From: Heyndrickxia acidiproducens DSM 23148 | GTDB lineage: Bacteria > Bacillota > Bacilli > Bacillales > Bacillaceae_C | Direction: 5' to 3' | DNA: 64,000 bases | Assembly: GCF_000374345.1 (NCBI RefSeq) | Contig: NZ_KB893987.1 | Location: 1 to 64,000 of the forward strand | In this document: positions 8,309 to 16,515 of the stretch, in pieces | Position numbering within the stretch: the first letter of the stretch is position 1 | Layout: the number at the start of each line of letters is the position of its first letter | Position numbers and translations under genes: made by a program | The notes under the pieces: generated by a model | Databases searched by the model: none | What the model saw: only the letters and a program-made list of their open reading frames with translations | What the model was told of the DNA's origin: nothing

Positions 8309-10168
8309 ATGAAAAAGAAAGAAAGCCATTTGATCCTATATTACAAATCTCGTTTATTTGATTTGATGAAAATCAGGGCCAATAGCAATATGGATGACTG
8401 GATGTCCGTCGTATCCGATTGTTTGCATGCTGAAATGATATTGTTTTATAAGCAGGACATGGAGAATACGAAATTCTATAAAATCAGCAGTTTCTATAAT
8501 CCATTTCAACACCCTGTCAAAAACAAGCTGCCATCCAAAAAAGTAAAGTCATTCATGCAGGGGTTTCCTGTCGTTGACCAGGCCACGCTGCAAACGGATC
8601 CGTATTTTTCTAAATTTAATATTGCTTTTTTCATTCCTGATCAGGAAATGGAAGACGGATGTCTTTTTCTTTCCATTCCAGATCATATTTATGACTCGCT
8701 CATCCATACAGATCTCCATACCTTTGTTCTTGAAAGCAGAAAGTTTTTGCAGTTGAAATACCGGCTGGCAGTGGTTGAAAACGACAGAAAACAGTATATT
8801 GAGCTCTTCCATGTAACTGAGAAATTCCATTCTTCCATGGATACAGATACGATTTTGTCAGAAACCATTTATACGCTGCAAAGGGTGTATCCGGTTTTTG
8901 AGTATACATTAATGCTGTCCGATGATGTTCCCCATCAAGTGGATCTGCCGATTAAGTCGCTTCAATATGACGCGATTGACGATATGGCGCTTGAATCCTA
9001 TGTGAATGGCCAAATTCAAATGGCAACATTGCGGCGTTCAAACCAAACCCTGTTGTATGCACCGTTGCGGGGAAAACAAGGGGTGTATGGCGTGCTGCAG
9101 GTGATTGCGTTTGCAAATGATGAATTTAACCGGCATGATGTTGAATTTATCCGTCAGCTGGCAAACACAGCGGGCAGTGCTTTGGAAAATGCAAAACTGT
9201 ATCAGCAGTCGGTACAGTCAATTGAAAAGCTGCGCCTTATGAATTCAATTTCCCGGCGGCTGAATACAAGCACCAATTTAAAAGAAACCGCCCAGTTCCT
9301 GACATCGGAAATTTCGAACGCATTTGATGTCAGTGCCATTGGATTTATTATGATTCAAGAGGGGGAATTTCACCTTCTGGACGGCAGCAGCCAGGTATTT
9401 GAAAAAGAGGAAGGGGCCAGTTATATCGATTTTGTCCATCAGTCTTTTTTAAATGCGAAAGAGTCTTTATTTATCAGCAATTTAAACGAGCGCTGCCCAA
9501 AACAGCAGTTTCGTTTTGCTTCACTGATGGCTGTGCCGATGATCCAGGAAGATGCCTTGAAAGGTTTTTGCGTTGTCCTTCATGAGGAACCCTATCATTT
9601 TTCATTCGATGTGTTCAAACTTTTTCAATCTTTGATCTATCAGTCTGCGATGGCACTGACCAACTCCATGCTTCGTGAAAAACTTGAAAAAATGGTGATT
9701 ACAGACCAGCTTACACAACTGTTTGCCAAAAATTACTTGAACAGCAGGATGGAAGCATCCATCGGCGAAGATGAACAGGGGACGCTTATTTTACTGGACA
9801 TTGACAATTTCAAAAAGGTCAATGATACGTACGGCCACCAAACCGGGGATGAAATTTTAATCCAGGTGGCCCGGCTTATAAAAGAAAATATCCGCTCTAC
9901 GGATGTAGGGGCAAGATGGGGCGGGGAAGAAATGGCAATTTATTTGCCGGGTGTTTCACTTGAGACAGGCGAGCAAGTAGCCAAAAGGCTGCTTGCCGCT
10001 GTTGAAAAAAACACAACGCCGCCGATCACCATTTCATGCGGGGTTTCTTACTGGAATAAAGAAATGAATGAAACCGTGGAATCCCTTTTCAAACGCGCAG
10101 ACGTCAGCCTTTACCATGCTAAGAACCGGGGGAAAAACCAAGTCATCACCACCAACAACCGCCCGTAA
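8309..10168 (+). CDS. dgcP: GAF-GGDEF diguanylate cyclase, DgcP/YtrP-like
   Basis: Likely makes cyclic di-GMP from GTP. ATG at 8309 (MKKKESHLILYYKS) is taken as the start because AGGGTGATC precedes it, giving 619 residues; an in-frame ATG at 8222 lacks a binding site. The middle holds two GAF-like regions (about 180-310 and 330-460) joined by helices, and the last 165 residues are a GGDEF domain. The active loop reads ARWGGEEMAIYLPG, so the last residue is Met rather than Phe. RSTD lies five residues before the loop, the correct place for the allosteric product-binding I-site. No transmembrane segment is seen. It has the same neighbours as B. subtilis ytrP (rpsD on one side, ytsP on the other). 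Confidence 0.9.
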   Translation: MKKKESHLILYYKSRLFDLMKIRANSNMDDWMSVVSDCLHAEMILFYKQDMENTKFYKISSFYNPFQHPVKNKLPSKKVKSFMQGFPVVDQATLQTDPYFSKFNIAFFIPDQEMEDGCLFLSIPDHIYDSLIHTDLHTFVLESRKFLQLKYRLAVVENDRKQYIELFHVTEKFHSSMDTDTILSETIYTLQRVYPVFEYTLMLSDDVPHQVDLPIKSLQYDAIDDMALESYVNGQIQMATLRRSNQTLLYAPLRGKQGVYGVLQVIAFANDEFNRHDVEFIRQLANTAGSALENAKLYQQSVQSIEKLRLMNSISRRLNTSTNLKETAQFLTSEISNAFDVSAIGFIMIQEGEFHLLDGSSQVFEKEEGASYIDFVHQSFLNAKESLFISNLNERCPKQQFRFASLMAVPMIQEDALKGFCVVLHEEPYHFSFDVFKLFQSLIYQSAMALTNSMLREKLEKMVITDQLTQLFAKNYLNSRMEASIGEDEQGTLILLDIDNFKKVNDTYGHQTGDEILIQVARLIKENIRSTDVGARWGGEEMAIYLPGVSLETGEQVAKRLLAAVEKNTTPPITISCGVSYWNKEMNETVESLFKRADVSLYHAKNRGKNQVITTNNRP

Positions 10169-10207
10169 AAAAAACCCTTGCCACGTTTTTAGCGCAAGGG
10201 TTTTTTT
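10169..10207. terminator. Bidirectional terminator between dgcP and ytsP
   Basis: AAAAAACCCTTGC pairs with GCAAGGGTTTTTTT around a 12-nt loop. It ends dgcP on the plus strand and can serve the convergent ytsP gene. Confidence 0.88.
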
Positions 10208-10208
10208 A

Positions 10209-10688
10209 TTATAAATTTTCGGCAAGAACTGCGGCGAATGCAGTCAGGCCCGCTTCATCTTCTTCATCAAAACGGTTCTGCTCCGGACTGTCAATATCGA
10301 GTACCCCGAATACACTGCCGTTTTTAACCAACGGGACGACGATTTCCGATTGTGAAGCCGTGTCACAGGCGATATGGCCGGGAAATTCGTTAACATTTGC
10401 AATACGCAATACTTTATTCTCTTTCCAGGCAGTCCCGCACACGCCTTTGCCAAACGGAATTCTCACGCAAGCCGGAAGACCCTGGAAAGGACCGAGCACC
10501 AATTCGTTTCCTTCTTCTAAGTAAAAACCGACCCAGTTGATCCTGTCCAAAAGCTGGTTTAAAAGCGCCGAAGCATTGCTTAAATTTGCAATTTTGTTTG
10601 GTTCGCCTTCCATCAGCGCCTGCAATTGTTTGGTGGCCAATTGATAATTTTCTTTCTTCGTTCCTCGATATGTATCAACATGAAACAT
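10209..10688 (-). CDS. ytsP: GAF-domain free-methionine-(R)-sulfoxide reductase
   Basis: A single GAF domain of 159 residues. The three cysteines typical of fRMsr enzymes are all present: LPACVRIPFG, GKGVCGTAW and GHIACDTAS. They support a thioredoxin-linked reductase for free methionine-R-sulfoxide rather than a mere ligand sensor. The end GVLDIDSPEQNRFDEEDEAGL is also typical of the family. ATG at 10688 (MFHVDTYRG) is preferred because AGGATGA lies just upstream; ATG codons at 10697 and 10694 fall inside that site. It lies between dgcP and the divergent refZ, as in B. subtilis. Confidence 0.9.
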   Translation of the reverse strand: MFHVDTYRGTKKENYQLATKQLQALMEGEPNKIANLSNASALLNQLLDRINWVGFYLEEGNELVLGPFQGLPACVRIPFGKGVCGTAWKENKVLRIANVNEFPGHIACDTASQSEIVVPLVKNGSVFGVLDIDSPEQNRFDEEDEAGLTAFAAVLAENL

Positions 10689-10858
10689 GCCCATCATCCT
10701 AACTTCAACAATATTTTTAATCACAAGCAACGGCTGCAAAGTTTTTTGTCGAGAACTTTTTTAGAAAAACGCCCGAAAACATTGTATGCTAATAATAGAA
10801 TATTTTTAACACAAAAATACAAAATCGGCAAGCAAAACACAAAAAGCGGGGTGGAGAC

Positions 10859-11494
10859 ATGAAGAAAACCGAAATGACGGTAAAAGAAAAGATATTGGAT
10901 ACAGCCATCTCTTTGTTCCATACGTACGGTTATCACGGCACAACCATACGAGCCATCGCCGGGGCCGCTAAAGTCAATTCCGCAAATATCTCCTATTACT
11001 TTCATGGCAAACAAGGGCTTTTGGAAGCCTGCTTTGTGCGTTTTTTCGAGCCGTATCTGGCATGTCTGGAAGAAGAGGGGCCTGCTTCAGAAACAGCGGA
11101 TGAACGCTTAAAACGAGCGGTTTACAATGCCCTTCATTTTCAAAGCGATCATCATCTTTTGGCCAGATTTGTCTGGCGGGAAATCACAATTGATTCGCAA
11201 ATTGTCCGTGAAATCACCTCAACTTACTTAATGAAAGAGCGGTATTTATTGAAAAAGCTCGTAATGGAGGGGCTTCAGTTCCAGCCCCATCACCGCGCTG
11301 CCAATTTTCTGATGATCCAGTTGCGGAGTATGCTGGCGATGCCTTACTTAAACAGCCAGTATTTGCGTGAAGTATGGGGAATGCAGCCGGAAGAGCCCTA
11401 TTTTGCGGACAAGTATGCCCATACCATTGCAGACTGGCTTGACAGTGTCAAACAAATGCCGTCCGCACCGCCCCTGTTGCTGAAAAAAGCATAG
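10859..11494 (+). CDS. refZ: TetR-family regulator of Z-ring placement, RefZ
   Basis: A 211-residue TetR/AcrR protein with an N-terminal helix-turn-helix (ILDTAISLFHTYGYHGTTIR, then AKVNSANISYYFHGKQGLLE). GGGTGGAG precedes ATG at 10859. Its place between ytsP and ezrA, and its length, match B. subtilis RefZ (YttP), a DNA-binding protein that acts through sites flanking the origin to adjust FtsZ ring position at the onset of sporulation. It is next to ezrA, another FtsZ regulator. An ordinary TetR repressor cannot be excluded from sequence alone, but synteny argues for RefZ. Confidence 0.85.
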   Translation: MKKTEMTVKEKILDTAISLFHTYGYHGTTIRAIAGAAKVNSANISYYFHGKQGLLEACFVRFFEPYLACLEEEGPASETADERLKRAVYNALHFQSDHHLLARFVWREITIDSQIVREITSTYLMKERYLLKKLVMEGLQFQPHHRAANFLMIQLRSMLAMPYLNSQYLREVWGMQPEEPYFADKYAHTIADWLDSVKQMPSAPPLLLKKA

Positions 11495-11794
11495 TCAAAG
11501 GGGCTATTTTTTTTTGTTCATGAAACAGGATGAAACAGTGCCCGGCGTTTTGGGCTGTATTCAAGTGGCATCTGCCATTTTCCGGTTCAGATGGAAAGTG
11601 CAGTAATTTCATGGGAAAAAACGCGAATTTAATAGTCAAATATTGTCGTAACATGGTATCATAGAAGACGAATAATCGTTTTTTTATTTGGAAAATCGTG
11701 CCGGCAGTGTCCATCCGTACAGCTGCCGGAAAAACACTTACATAATGTAAAAAAGGTAGATTTATTGTTGAAAGAACGGGAGGCTTTATAGCTT
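11495..11794. other. refZ-ezrA intergenic region
   Basis: About 300 bp. A short T-run follows the refZ stop without a good stem. A possible -10 TATCAT is at 11657-11662, but no convincing -35 is at the right distance. No credible gene is seen on either strand. Confidence 0.4.
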
Positions 11795-13495
11795 ATGATG
11801 TATGGCATCATTGGTGTGATCGTACTATTACTCATTTTATTGATATGCGGTTTTGTAATAAGAAAACAGTTTTACCGGGAAATTGACAGGCTGGAGGCTT
11901 GGAAAATTGACATCATGAACCGCCCTGTGATTGAAGAACTGGGGAAAGTCAAACAATTGAACATGACCGGTGAAGCGGAAGAATTATTTGAGCGCTGGCG
12001 CAAAAATTGGGAAGATCTCTTAAATGATGATCTGCCTGCGGTTGAGGAGAAACTTTTTGAAATTGAAGCGTATACCGATAAATACCGCTTTAGACAAGCA
12101 AAAGCGCTGCAAGCCCGGACAGAAACCATCCTCAATGATGCCGAAACAAAAGTGAACACGATTATTTCCGAACTGAACGAGCTGGTGGACGGGGAAAAAC
12201 AAAGCCGTTTGGAAATTGAAGAATTGGCAAAAGTTTTTAAAGGGATTAAAAAGCAACTGCTGACACACCGCCATACATACGGAAAAGCCATTAAAAAGCT
12301 GGATTCAACAGCAGATGCTCTGGCAGCAGGCTTTGGGCAGTATGAGCAAATGACACAGGAAGGAAACTATCTTGAAGCCGGGAAAATGGCAGACGAATTA
12401 AAAACACAGGTGAATGCGCTGGCGGAAAAATCAGCAAAAATCCCGAACTTACTAACGGAAACCGGATCACTGCTGCCTGCCCAGCTTGCTGAATTGGAAG
12501 AAGGCTATCAGGAAATGACAGCGCAGGGGTTTGTCCTTGACCATCTCCAATTCGGCAAAGAAGCCAAGGAAATGAAGGACAAGCTGCAATTCTGCCGCGA
12601 GCGCCTTGATGCAGCTGATACAACGGATGTGGAAGCAGGCATTCAGGAATTAAAAGATAAAATGGATACGATCTATGATATTTTGGAAAAAGAAGCCTAT
12701 GCTAAAAATTATGTGCTGCACAATACCCAAAAAGTAAAACAAGCACTGGAAGAGATCAGCGCGAAAAATGACCGCATGCAGCAGGAAACAGACGAGATCC
12801 GCCAAAGCTACCAGCTGCTTCAGGAAAATATGGATGTACCCAATGAACTGGAGAAACAGATTGAGAAACTTGCCAAGCGTTTTACACTGCTGGAAGCCAA
12901 AATACCGGAAAACCAGTCGATTTACTCCGTACTGAGCGACCAATTAAAAGAAATAGAAGCGCAGATCAAAAAATTGCGTGAAGATCAGGAGACATTTACC
13001 GAATACCTTCAAAGCCTCCGCAAAGATGAGATCGATGCCCGTGAAAAAATTGCCGGTTTAAAACGGCAAATCCAGGATATCCGCCGTATGGTAAAACTCA
13101 GCAATATACCGGGCCTGCCCGAGACGTATAAGGAATTGTTCAAAGAGGCGCAGGAAGCCATCCGGGAGACGATGGATAGTTTAAATGCAAAACCTTTAAA
13201 CATGGAAACCGCGGGCCGGCATTTAGACCATGCCGCAGAAATTACCGGACATCTGCAAGATCACACAAAGGAACTGGTGGAAAGTGTTATGCTTGCAGAA
13301 CGGATCATCCAATACGGCAACCGCTACCGGAGGAGATATAAAAAAGTGGCGGACGGCCTGCAGCGGGCAGAGCATGCCTTTCGCAGCTATGATTATCATG
13401 CTGCACTGGAAGAAGCAGCCACAACGGTGGAATCGGTCGAACCGGGAGCGATTAAAAAAATAGAAACGATGGTAAAATCAGAAGAACCTTTGTGA
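11795..13495 (+). CDS. ezrA: Septation ring formation regulator EzrA
   Basis: Membrane-anchored inhibitor of FtsZ assembly away from midcell, also involved in the divisome. The 566 residues start with one transmembrane segment (about 3-22, GIIGVIVLLLILLICGFVI). The rest is nearly all charged heptad-like coiled coil in long helices, as in the curved spectrin-like repeats of EzrA. The pattern NRYRRRYKKV near the C-terminus recalls the conserved patch needed for midcell localisation. ATGATG at 11795 follows GGGAGG by about 11 nt. The length is close to the B. subtilis protein (562). It is followed by a weak hairpin and the separate cysteine desulfurase gene. Confidence 0.95.
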   Translation: MMYGIIGVIVLLLILLICGFVIRKQFYREIDRLEAWKIDIMNRPVIEELGKVKQLNMTGEAEELFERWRKNWEDLLNDDLPAVEEKLFEIEAYTDKYRFRQAKALQARTETILNDAETKVNTIISELNELVDGEKQSRLEIEELAKVFKGIKKQLLTHRHTYGKAIKKLDSTADALAAGFGQYEQMTQEGNYLEAGKMADELKTQVNALAEKSAKIPNLLTETGSLLPAQLAELEEGYQEMTAQGFVLDHLQFGKEAKEMKDKLQFCRERLDAADTTDVEAGIQELKDKMDTIYDILEKEAYAKNYVLHNTQKVKQALEEISAKNDRMQQETDEIRQSYQLLQENMDVPNELEKQIEKLAKRFTLLEAKIPENQSIYSVLSDQLKEIEAQIKKLREDQETFTEYLQSLRKDEIDAREKIAGLKRQIQDIRRMVKLSNIPGLPETYKELFKEAQEAIRETMDSLNAKPLNMETAGRHLDHAAEITGHLQDHTKELVESVMLAERIIQYGNRYRRRYKKVADGLQRAEHAFRSYDYHAALEEAATTVESVEPGAIKKIETMVKSEEPL

Positions 13496-13536
13496 TCCGG
13501 CCCCGGAAACGTTGGATTTTTGATGCAAGTGACGGA

Positions 13537-13569
13537 AAGCGCAAGGCTTTAGCCGCCGCTTGTTTTTTT
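13537..13569 (+). terminator. Probable terminator of ezrA
   Basis: AAGCG and AAGGCT pair with AGCC and CGCTT across a tiny loop, with one or two bulged bases, followed by T8. Confidence 0.55.
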
Positions 13570-13653
13570 TGCCACTTTTCGGTTTTTCATATTTATGATA
13601 GGATGTATGTTTGAATACAGCACTTTATTTATATTAAATTTGAAGGTGTTAAC

Positions 13654-14805
13654 ATGATTTATTTTGATAATAGTGCAACAACAAAGCCTTATCCGGAAGT
13701 TTTGGATGCATTTGTGAAGGCATCGGAAAATTTCTTTGCGAATCCTTCTTCTCTGCACCGGCTGGGGGCGCGGGCGGAAAAACTGATTTCGCAGGCGAGA
13801 CTGCAGATCGCCGGCATTCTCGGGGTTAAACCGGGTGAAATTTTCTTTACTTCAGGCGGCACGGAAGGCAATAATACGGCCATCAAAGGAACGGCTCTGC
13901 AATACCGCTCAAGGGGACGGCATATCATTACGACAAGCATCGAACATGCATCTGTTTATGAATCATGCCGCCAGCTTGAGGAGTCCGGGTTCAATGTGAC
14001 TTACTTGCCTGTGGACCATACCGGGCGTATAAACATAAATGACTTAAAAGCAGCGATCACGGCCGAAACCATTTTAGTATCCGTGATGCATGTGAATAAT
14101 GAAGCCGGCGCCATCCAGCCGGTGGAAGAAATCGGTGAGCTGCTGAAAGCCTATCCGAAAATTTTGTTCCATGTTGATGATGTCCAGGGCTGCGGAAAAG
14201 TCCCGCTTGATTTGCATCAGGCAGGCGTTGATCTCTGTACCATTTCTGCACATAAATTTCATGGCTTAAAGGGAACCGGCATCCTGTTTAAGCGTGAGAA
14301 TGTGAAAATATCGCCGCTTTTGACAGGCGGCCATCAGGAAGGCCTGATGCGCAGCGGCACAGAGAATACAGGCGGCATTGTGGCGGCGGCAAAAGCATTA
14401 CGGCTGATCCATCAAAAATATACGCAGGAGGCCGGGGCATTGGCGGTGGTCCGCAATCAACTATTTGAAAAACTTTCAGCGCTCGCAGATGTTTCGGTTC
14501 ATACGGATCCCGGTTTATCTGCACCGCATATTCTCAATTTTTCTGTCCGCGGCATCCGCGGCGAGGTCCTTGTGCATGCGCTCGAACAAGAAGACATTTA
14601 TATTTCGACGACAAGCGCCTGCTCTTCAAAAACAAAGGAACTGAGCCGTACATTGCTTGCCATGGGGGTAACAGAGGCAGAAGCAGAAGGCGCAGTCAGG
14701 ATCAGCCTCTCGTATGAAAATACGTTGGAAGAAGCTGAACAGTTTATTCGTATATTAGAACGCACCATCCAAAAATTACAACAAGTGTTGGGGAGAAATA
14801 CATGA
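13654..14805 (+). CDS. nifZ: Cysteine desulfurase coupled to thiI
   Basis: PLP enzyme that removes sulfur from cysteine as an enzyme-bound persulfide, here most likely for tRNA thiolation by the next gene. It has 383 residues. The PLP lysine is in CTISAHKFHGLKGTG, the cofactor Asp in FHVDDVQGCG and the mobile active-site Cys in TTSACSSKTKE. The N-terminal MIYFDNSATTKPYPEV is typical of NifS/IscS proteins. The stop overlaps the thiI start by 4 bp (ATGA), so translation is coupled. That matches the dedicated NifZ-ThiI pair described for B. subtilis, as opposed to the SufS enzyme for iron-sulfur clusters. Confidence 0.94.
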   Translation: MIYFDNSATTKPYPEVLDAFVKASENFFANPSSLHRLGARAEKLISQARLQIAGILGVKPGEIFFTSGGTEGNNTAIKGTALQYRSRGRHIITTSIEHASVYESCRQLEESGFNVTYLPVDHTGRININDLKAAITAETILVSVMHVNNEAGAIQPVEEIGELLKAYPKILFHVDDVQGCGKVPLDLHQAGVDLCTISAHKFHGLKGTGILFKRENVKISPLLTGGHQEGLMRSGTENTGGIVAAAKALRLIHQKYTQEAGALAVVRNQLFEKLSALADVSVHTDPGLSAPHILNFSVRGIRGEVLVHALEQEDIYISTTSACSSKTKELSRTLLAMGVTEAEAEGAVRISLSYENTLEEAEQFIRILERTIQKLQQVLGRNT

Positions 14806-16010
14806 AATACGATCGCATTTTAATTCGTTACGGCGAGCTCTCAACAAAAGGGCGCAACCGCCAGTTTTTCATCAGGCATTTAAAAGATAATATTAAAAAA
14901 GCACTGAAACCTTACCGCGGCATCAAGGTTGAAGCACTTTACGACCGCATGTATGTGCTATTGAACGGTACTGAAAGCGAACCGGTTGTAGCAGCTTTAA
15001 AAAAAATCTTCGGTATTCAGTCATTCAGCCTGGCTGTCCGCGTTAAAAAAGACATCGGGGAAATCAAGCAGGCCGGTTTGGAACTGGTCAAAGATTGTTA
15101 TCAAAACGGAAAAACGTTTAAAGTGACAACCCGCCGCGGCGATAAAAGCTTTGAATATGATACCAATGATTTAAACCGGATCATCGGCGGCTATATTTTG
15201 GAGAACATTGAAACGATTCAAGTGGATGTCAAACATCCGGATATCGACCTGCGCATAGATGTCCGCAAAGAAGGCATCTATTTGTCAACAGGGATTATAA
15301 AAGGCGCAGGCGGGCTTCCTGTCGGGGCATCAGGAAAAGCGATGCTGATGCTTTCCGGAGGGATTGACAGCCCGGTCGCCGGTTATTTGACAATGAAGCG
15401 CGGCGTGAAAGTGGAAGCCGTCCATTTTCACAGCCCGCCATTTACGAGCCCGCGCGCCCGGCAAAAGGCGCTTGATCTGGCTGAAAAAATTTCGGCCTAC
15501 AGCGGTTCTGTAAAAGTCCATATTGTACCCTTTACAAAAATCCAGGAAACCATTCATAAGGAAGTCCCGGAAGGTTATTCGATGACGGTCCAAAGAAGAA
15601 TGATGCTGGAAATAACGGACAGAATACGCAGGAAACATAATGGGCTTGCAATTGTTACCGGGGAGAGCCTCGGGCAGGTCGCCAGCCAAACTTTGGAAAG
15701 CATGGTCGCCATTAATGATGTGACAACAGCGCCGGTATTGCGTCCGCTGATTTCAATGGACAAGCTGGAAATCATTGATATTGCACAAAAAATTGACACC
15801 TACGATATTTCCAGCCTGCCGTATGAGGACTGCTGCACGATCTTTACGCCGCCCGCGCCAAAGACACGGCCAAAGCTGGAACTGGCCCGGCTTTATGAAA
15901 AGCAAATCGATTTTGAAGCACTGATTGAAGAAGCGCTTGAAAAGGTGGAAAGTGTCTTTGTTGCGCCGAACCAACCGGCGGCTGAAGACGGGTTTTCGGA
16001 CTTGCTATAG
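14802..16010 (+). CDS. thiI: tRNA 4-thiouridine sulfurtransferase ThiI
   Basis: Adenylates U8 of tRNA and exchanges it for sulfur to give s4U. It has 402 residues: an N-terminal ferredoxin-like domain, a THUMP domain (about 60-165) and a C-terminal PP-loop ATP pyrophosphatase with MLMLSGGIDSPVAGY at about 183-197. It ends soon after the PP-loop domain and has no rhodanese domain, so persulfide sulfur must come directly from the partner desulfurase, the gene it overlaps by 4 bp. The conserved tail YEDCCTIFTPPAPKTRP is present. Confidence 0.96.
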   Translation: MKYDRILIRYGELSTKGRNRQFFIRHLKDNIKKALKPYRGIKVEALYDRMYVLLNGTESEPVVAALKKIFGIQSFSLAVRVKKDIGEIKQAGLELVKDCYQNGKTFKVTTRRGDKSFEYDTNDLNRIIGGYILENIETIQVDVKHPDIDLRIDVRKEGIYLSTGIIKGAGGLPVGASGKAMLMLSGGIDSPVAGYLTMKRGVKVEAVHFHSPPFTSPRARQKALDLAEKISAYSGSVKVHIVPFTKIQETIHKEVPEGYSMTVQRRMMLEITDRIRRKHNGLAIVTGESLGQVASQTLESMVAINDVTTAPVLRPLISMDKLEIIDIAQKIDTYDISSLPYEDCCTIFTPPAPKTRPKLELARLYEKQIDFEALIEEALEKVESVFVAPNQPAAEDGFSDLL

Positions 16011-16051
16011 GGATGAATCCATTAACTGGCAGCCGCACCAGTATAATCTCT

Positions 16052-16081
16052 GCATGTTGCCATGTGTTTGTGCACATTCTA
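16052..16081 (+). promoter_or_regulatory. Sigma-G-type promoter of sspA
   Basis: GCATG (16052-16056) and CATTCTA (16075-16081), with 18 bp between, fit the forespore sigma-G consensus (GHATR, CATNNTA). It is 24 bp before the SASP start codon and in front of a strong AAGGAGGTG ribosome binding site. Confidence 0.8.
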
Positions 16082-16104
16082 TACTCACAAGGAGGTGAAA
16101 ACAC

Positions 16105-16305
16105 ATGGCAACCAGCAATAGCAACCAATTGCTCGTAAACGGAGCTGAACAAGCACTTGACCAAATGAAAATCGAAATCGCCCAGGAATTTGGTGTAAAT
16201 CTTGGGGCTGATACAACTTCCCGCGCGAATGGTTCTGTCGGCGGTGAAATTACAAAACGCCTCGTATCGATGGCTGAACAACAATTAAACGGAACTTCAC
16301 GATAA
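16105..16305 (+). CDS. sspA: Alpha/beta-type small acid-soluble spore protein
   Basis: A 66-residue DNA-coating spore protein that protects forespore DNA and is degraded by the GPR protease at germination. The GPR cut region reads [15 protein letters not shown] (usual form E-IASEFGV), and the second conserved segment is [20 protein letters not shown]. It is monocistronic: the sigma-G-type promoter and AAGGAGGTG lie just upstream and a terminator just downstream. thiI upstream belongs to a different, vegetative unit. The position next to thiI is the same as sspA in B. subtilis. Confidence 0.95.
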   Translation: MATSNSNQLLVNGAEQALDQMKIEIAQEFGVNLGADTTSRANGSVGGEITKRLVSMAEQQLNGTSR

Positions 16306-16324
16306 TTAAATAAACATGGATATA

Positions 16325-16355
16325 AAAAAAGCGGGCTCTAAACGGCCCGCTTTTT
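16325..16355 (+). terminator. Terminator of sspA
   Basis: GCGGGC (16331-16336) pairs with GCCCGC (16345-16350), with A-tract upstream and T5 downstream. Confidence 0.9.
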
Positions 16356-16475
16356 CGCGTGCCATTTTAAAGCCGGGTCCCGTAAACATTACGAAAAAAG
16401 CGGGCATACTAGGCAGGGAAAATGAAACGGCGAAATCTATAAGCCAAAATTGTATCAAAAATCTTTATTATCAGG

Positions 16476-16481
16476 TATAAT
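16476..16481 (+). promoter_or_regulatory. -10 element ahead of the acyl-CoA synthetase gene
   Basis: A perfect TATAAT lies 35 bp before the gene. The likely -35, TTGTAT at 16450-16455, has a long 20-bp spacer, so the promoter may be weak or activator-dependent. Confidence 0.5.
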
Positions 16482-16515
16482 AGTGAGGTACTAATTACTT
16501 AGGGAGGCGATTTGT

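Noticed and set aside
11448..11714. Reverse-strand 88-codon frame between refZ and ezrA
   Set aside because: It overlaps the refZ end, has no good ribosome binding site, and its product looks like random AT-rich translation.
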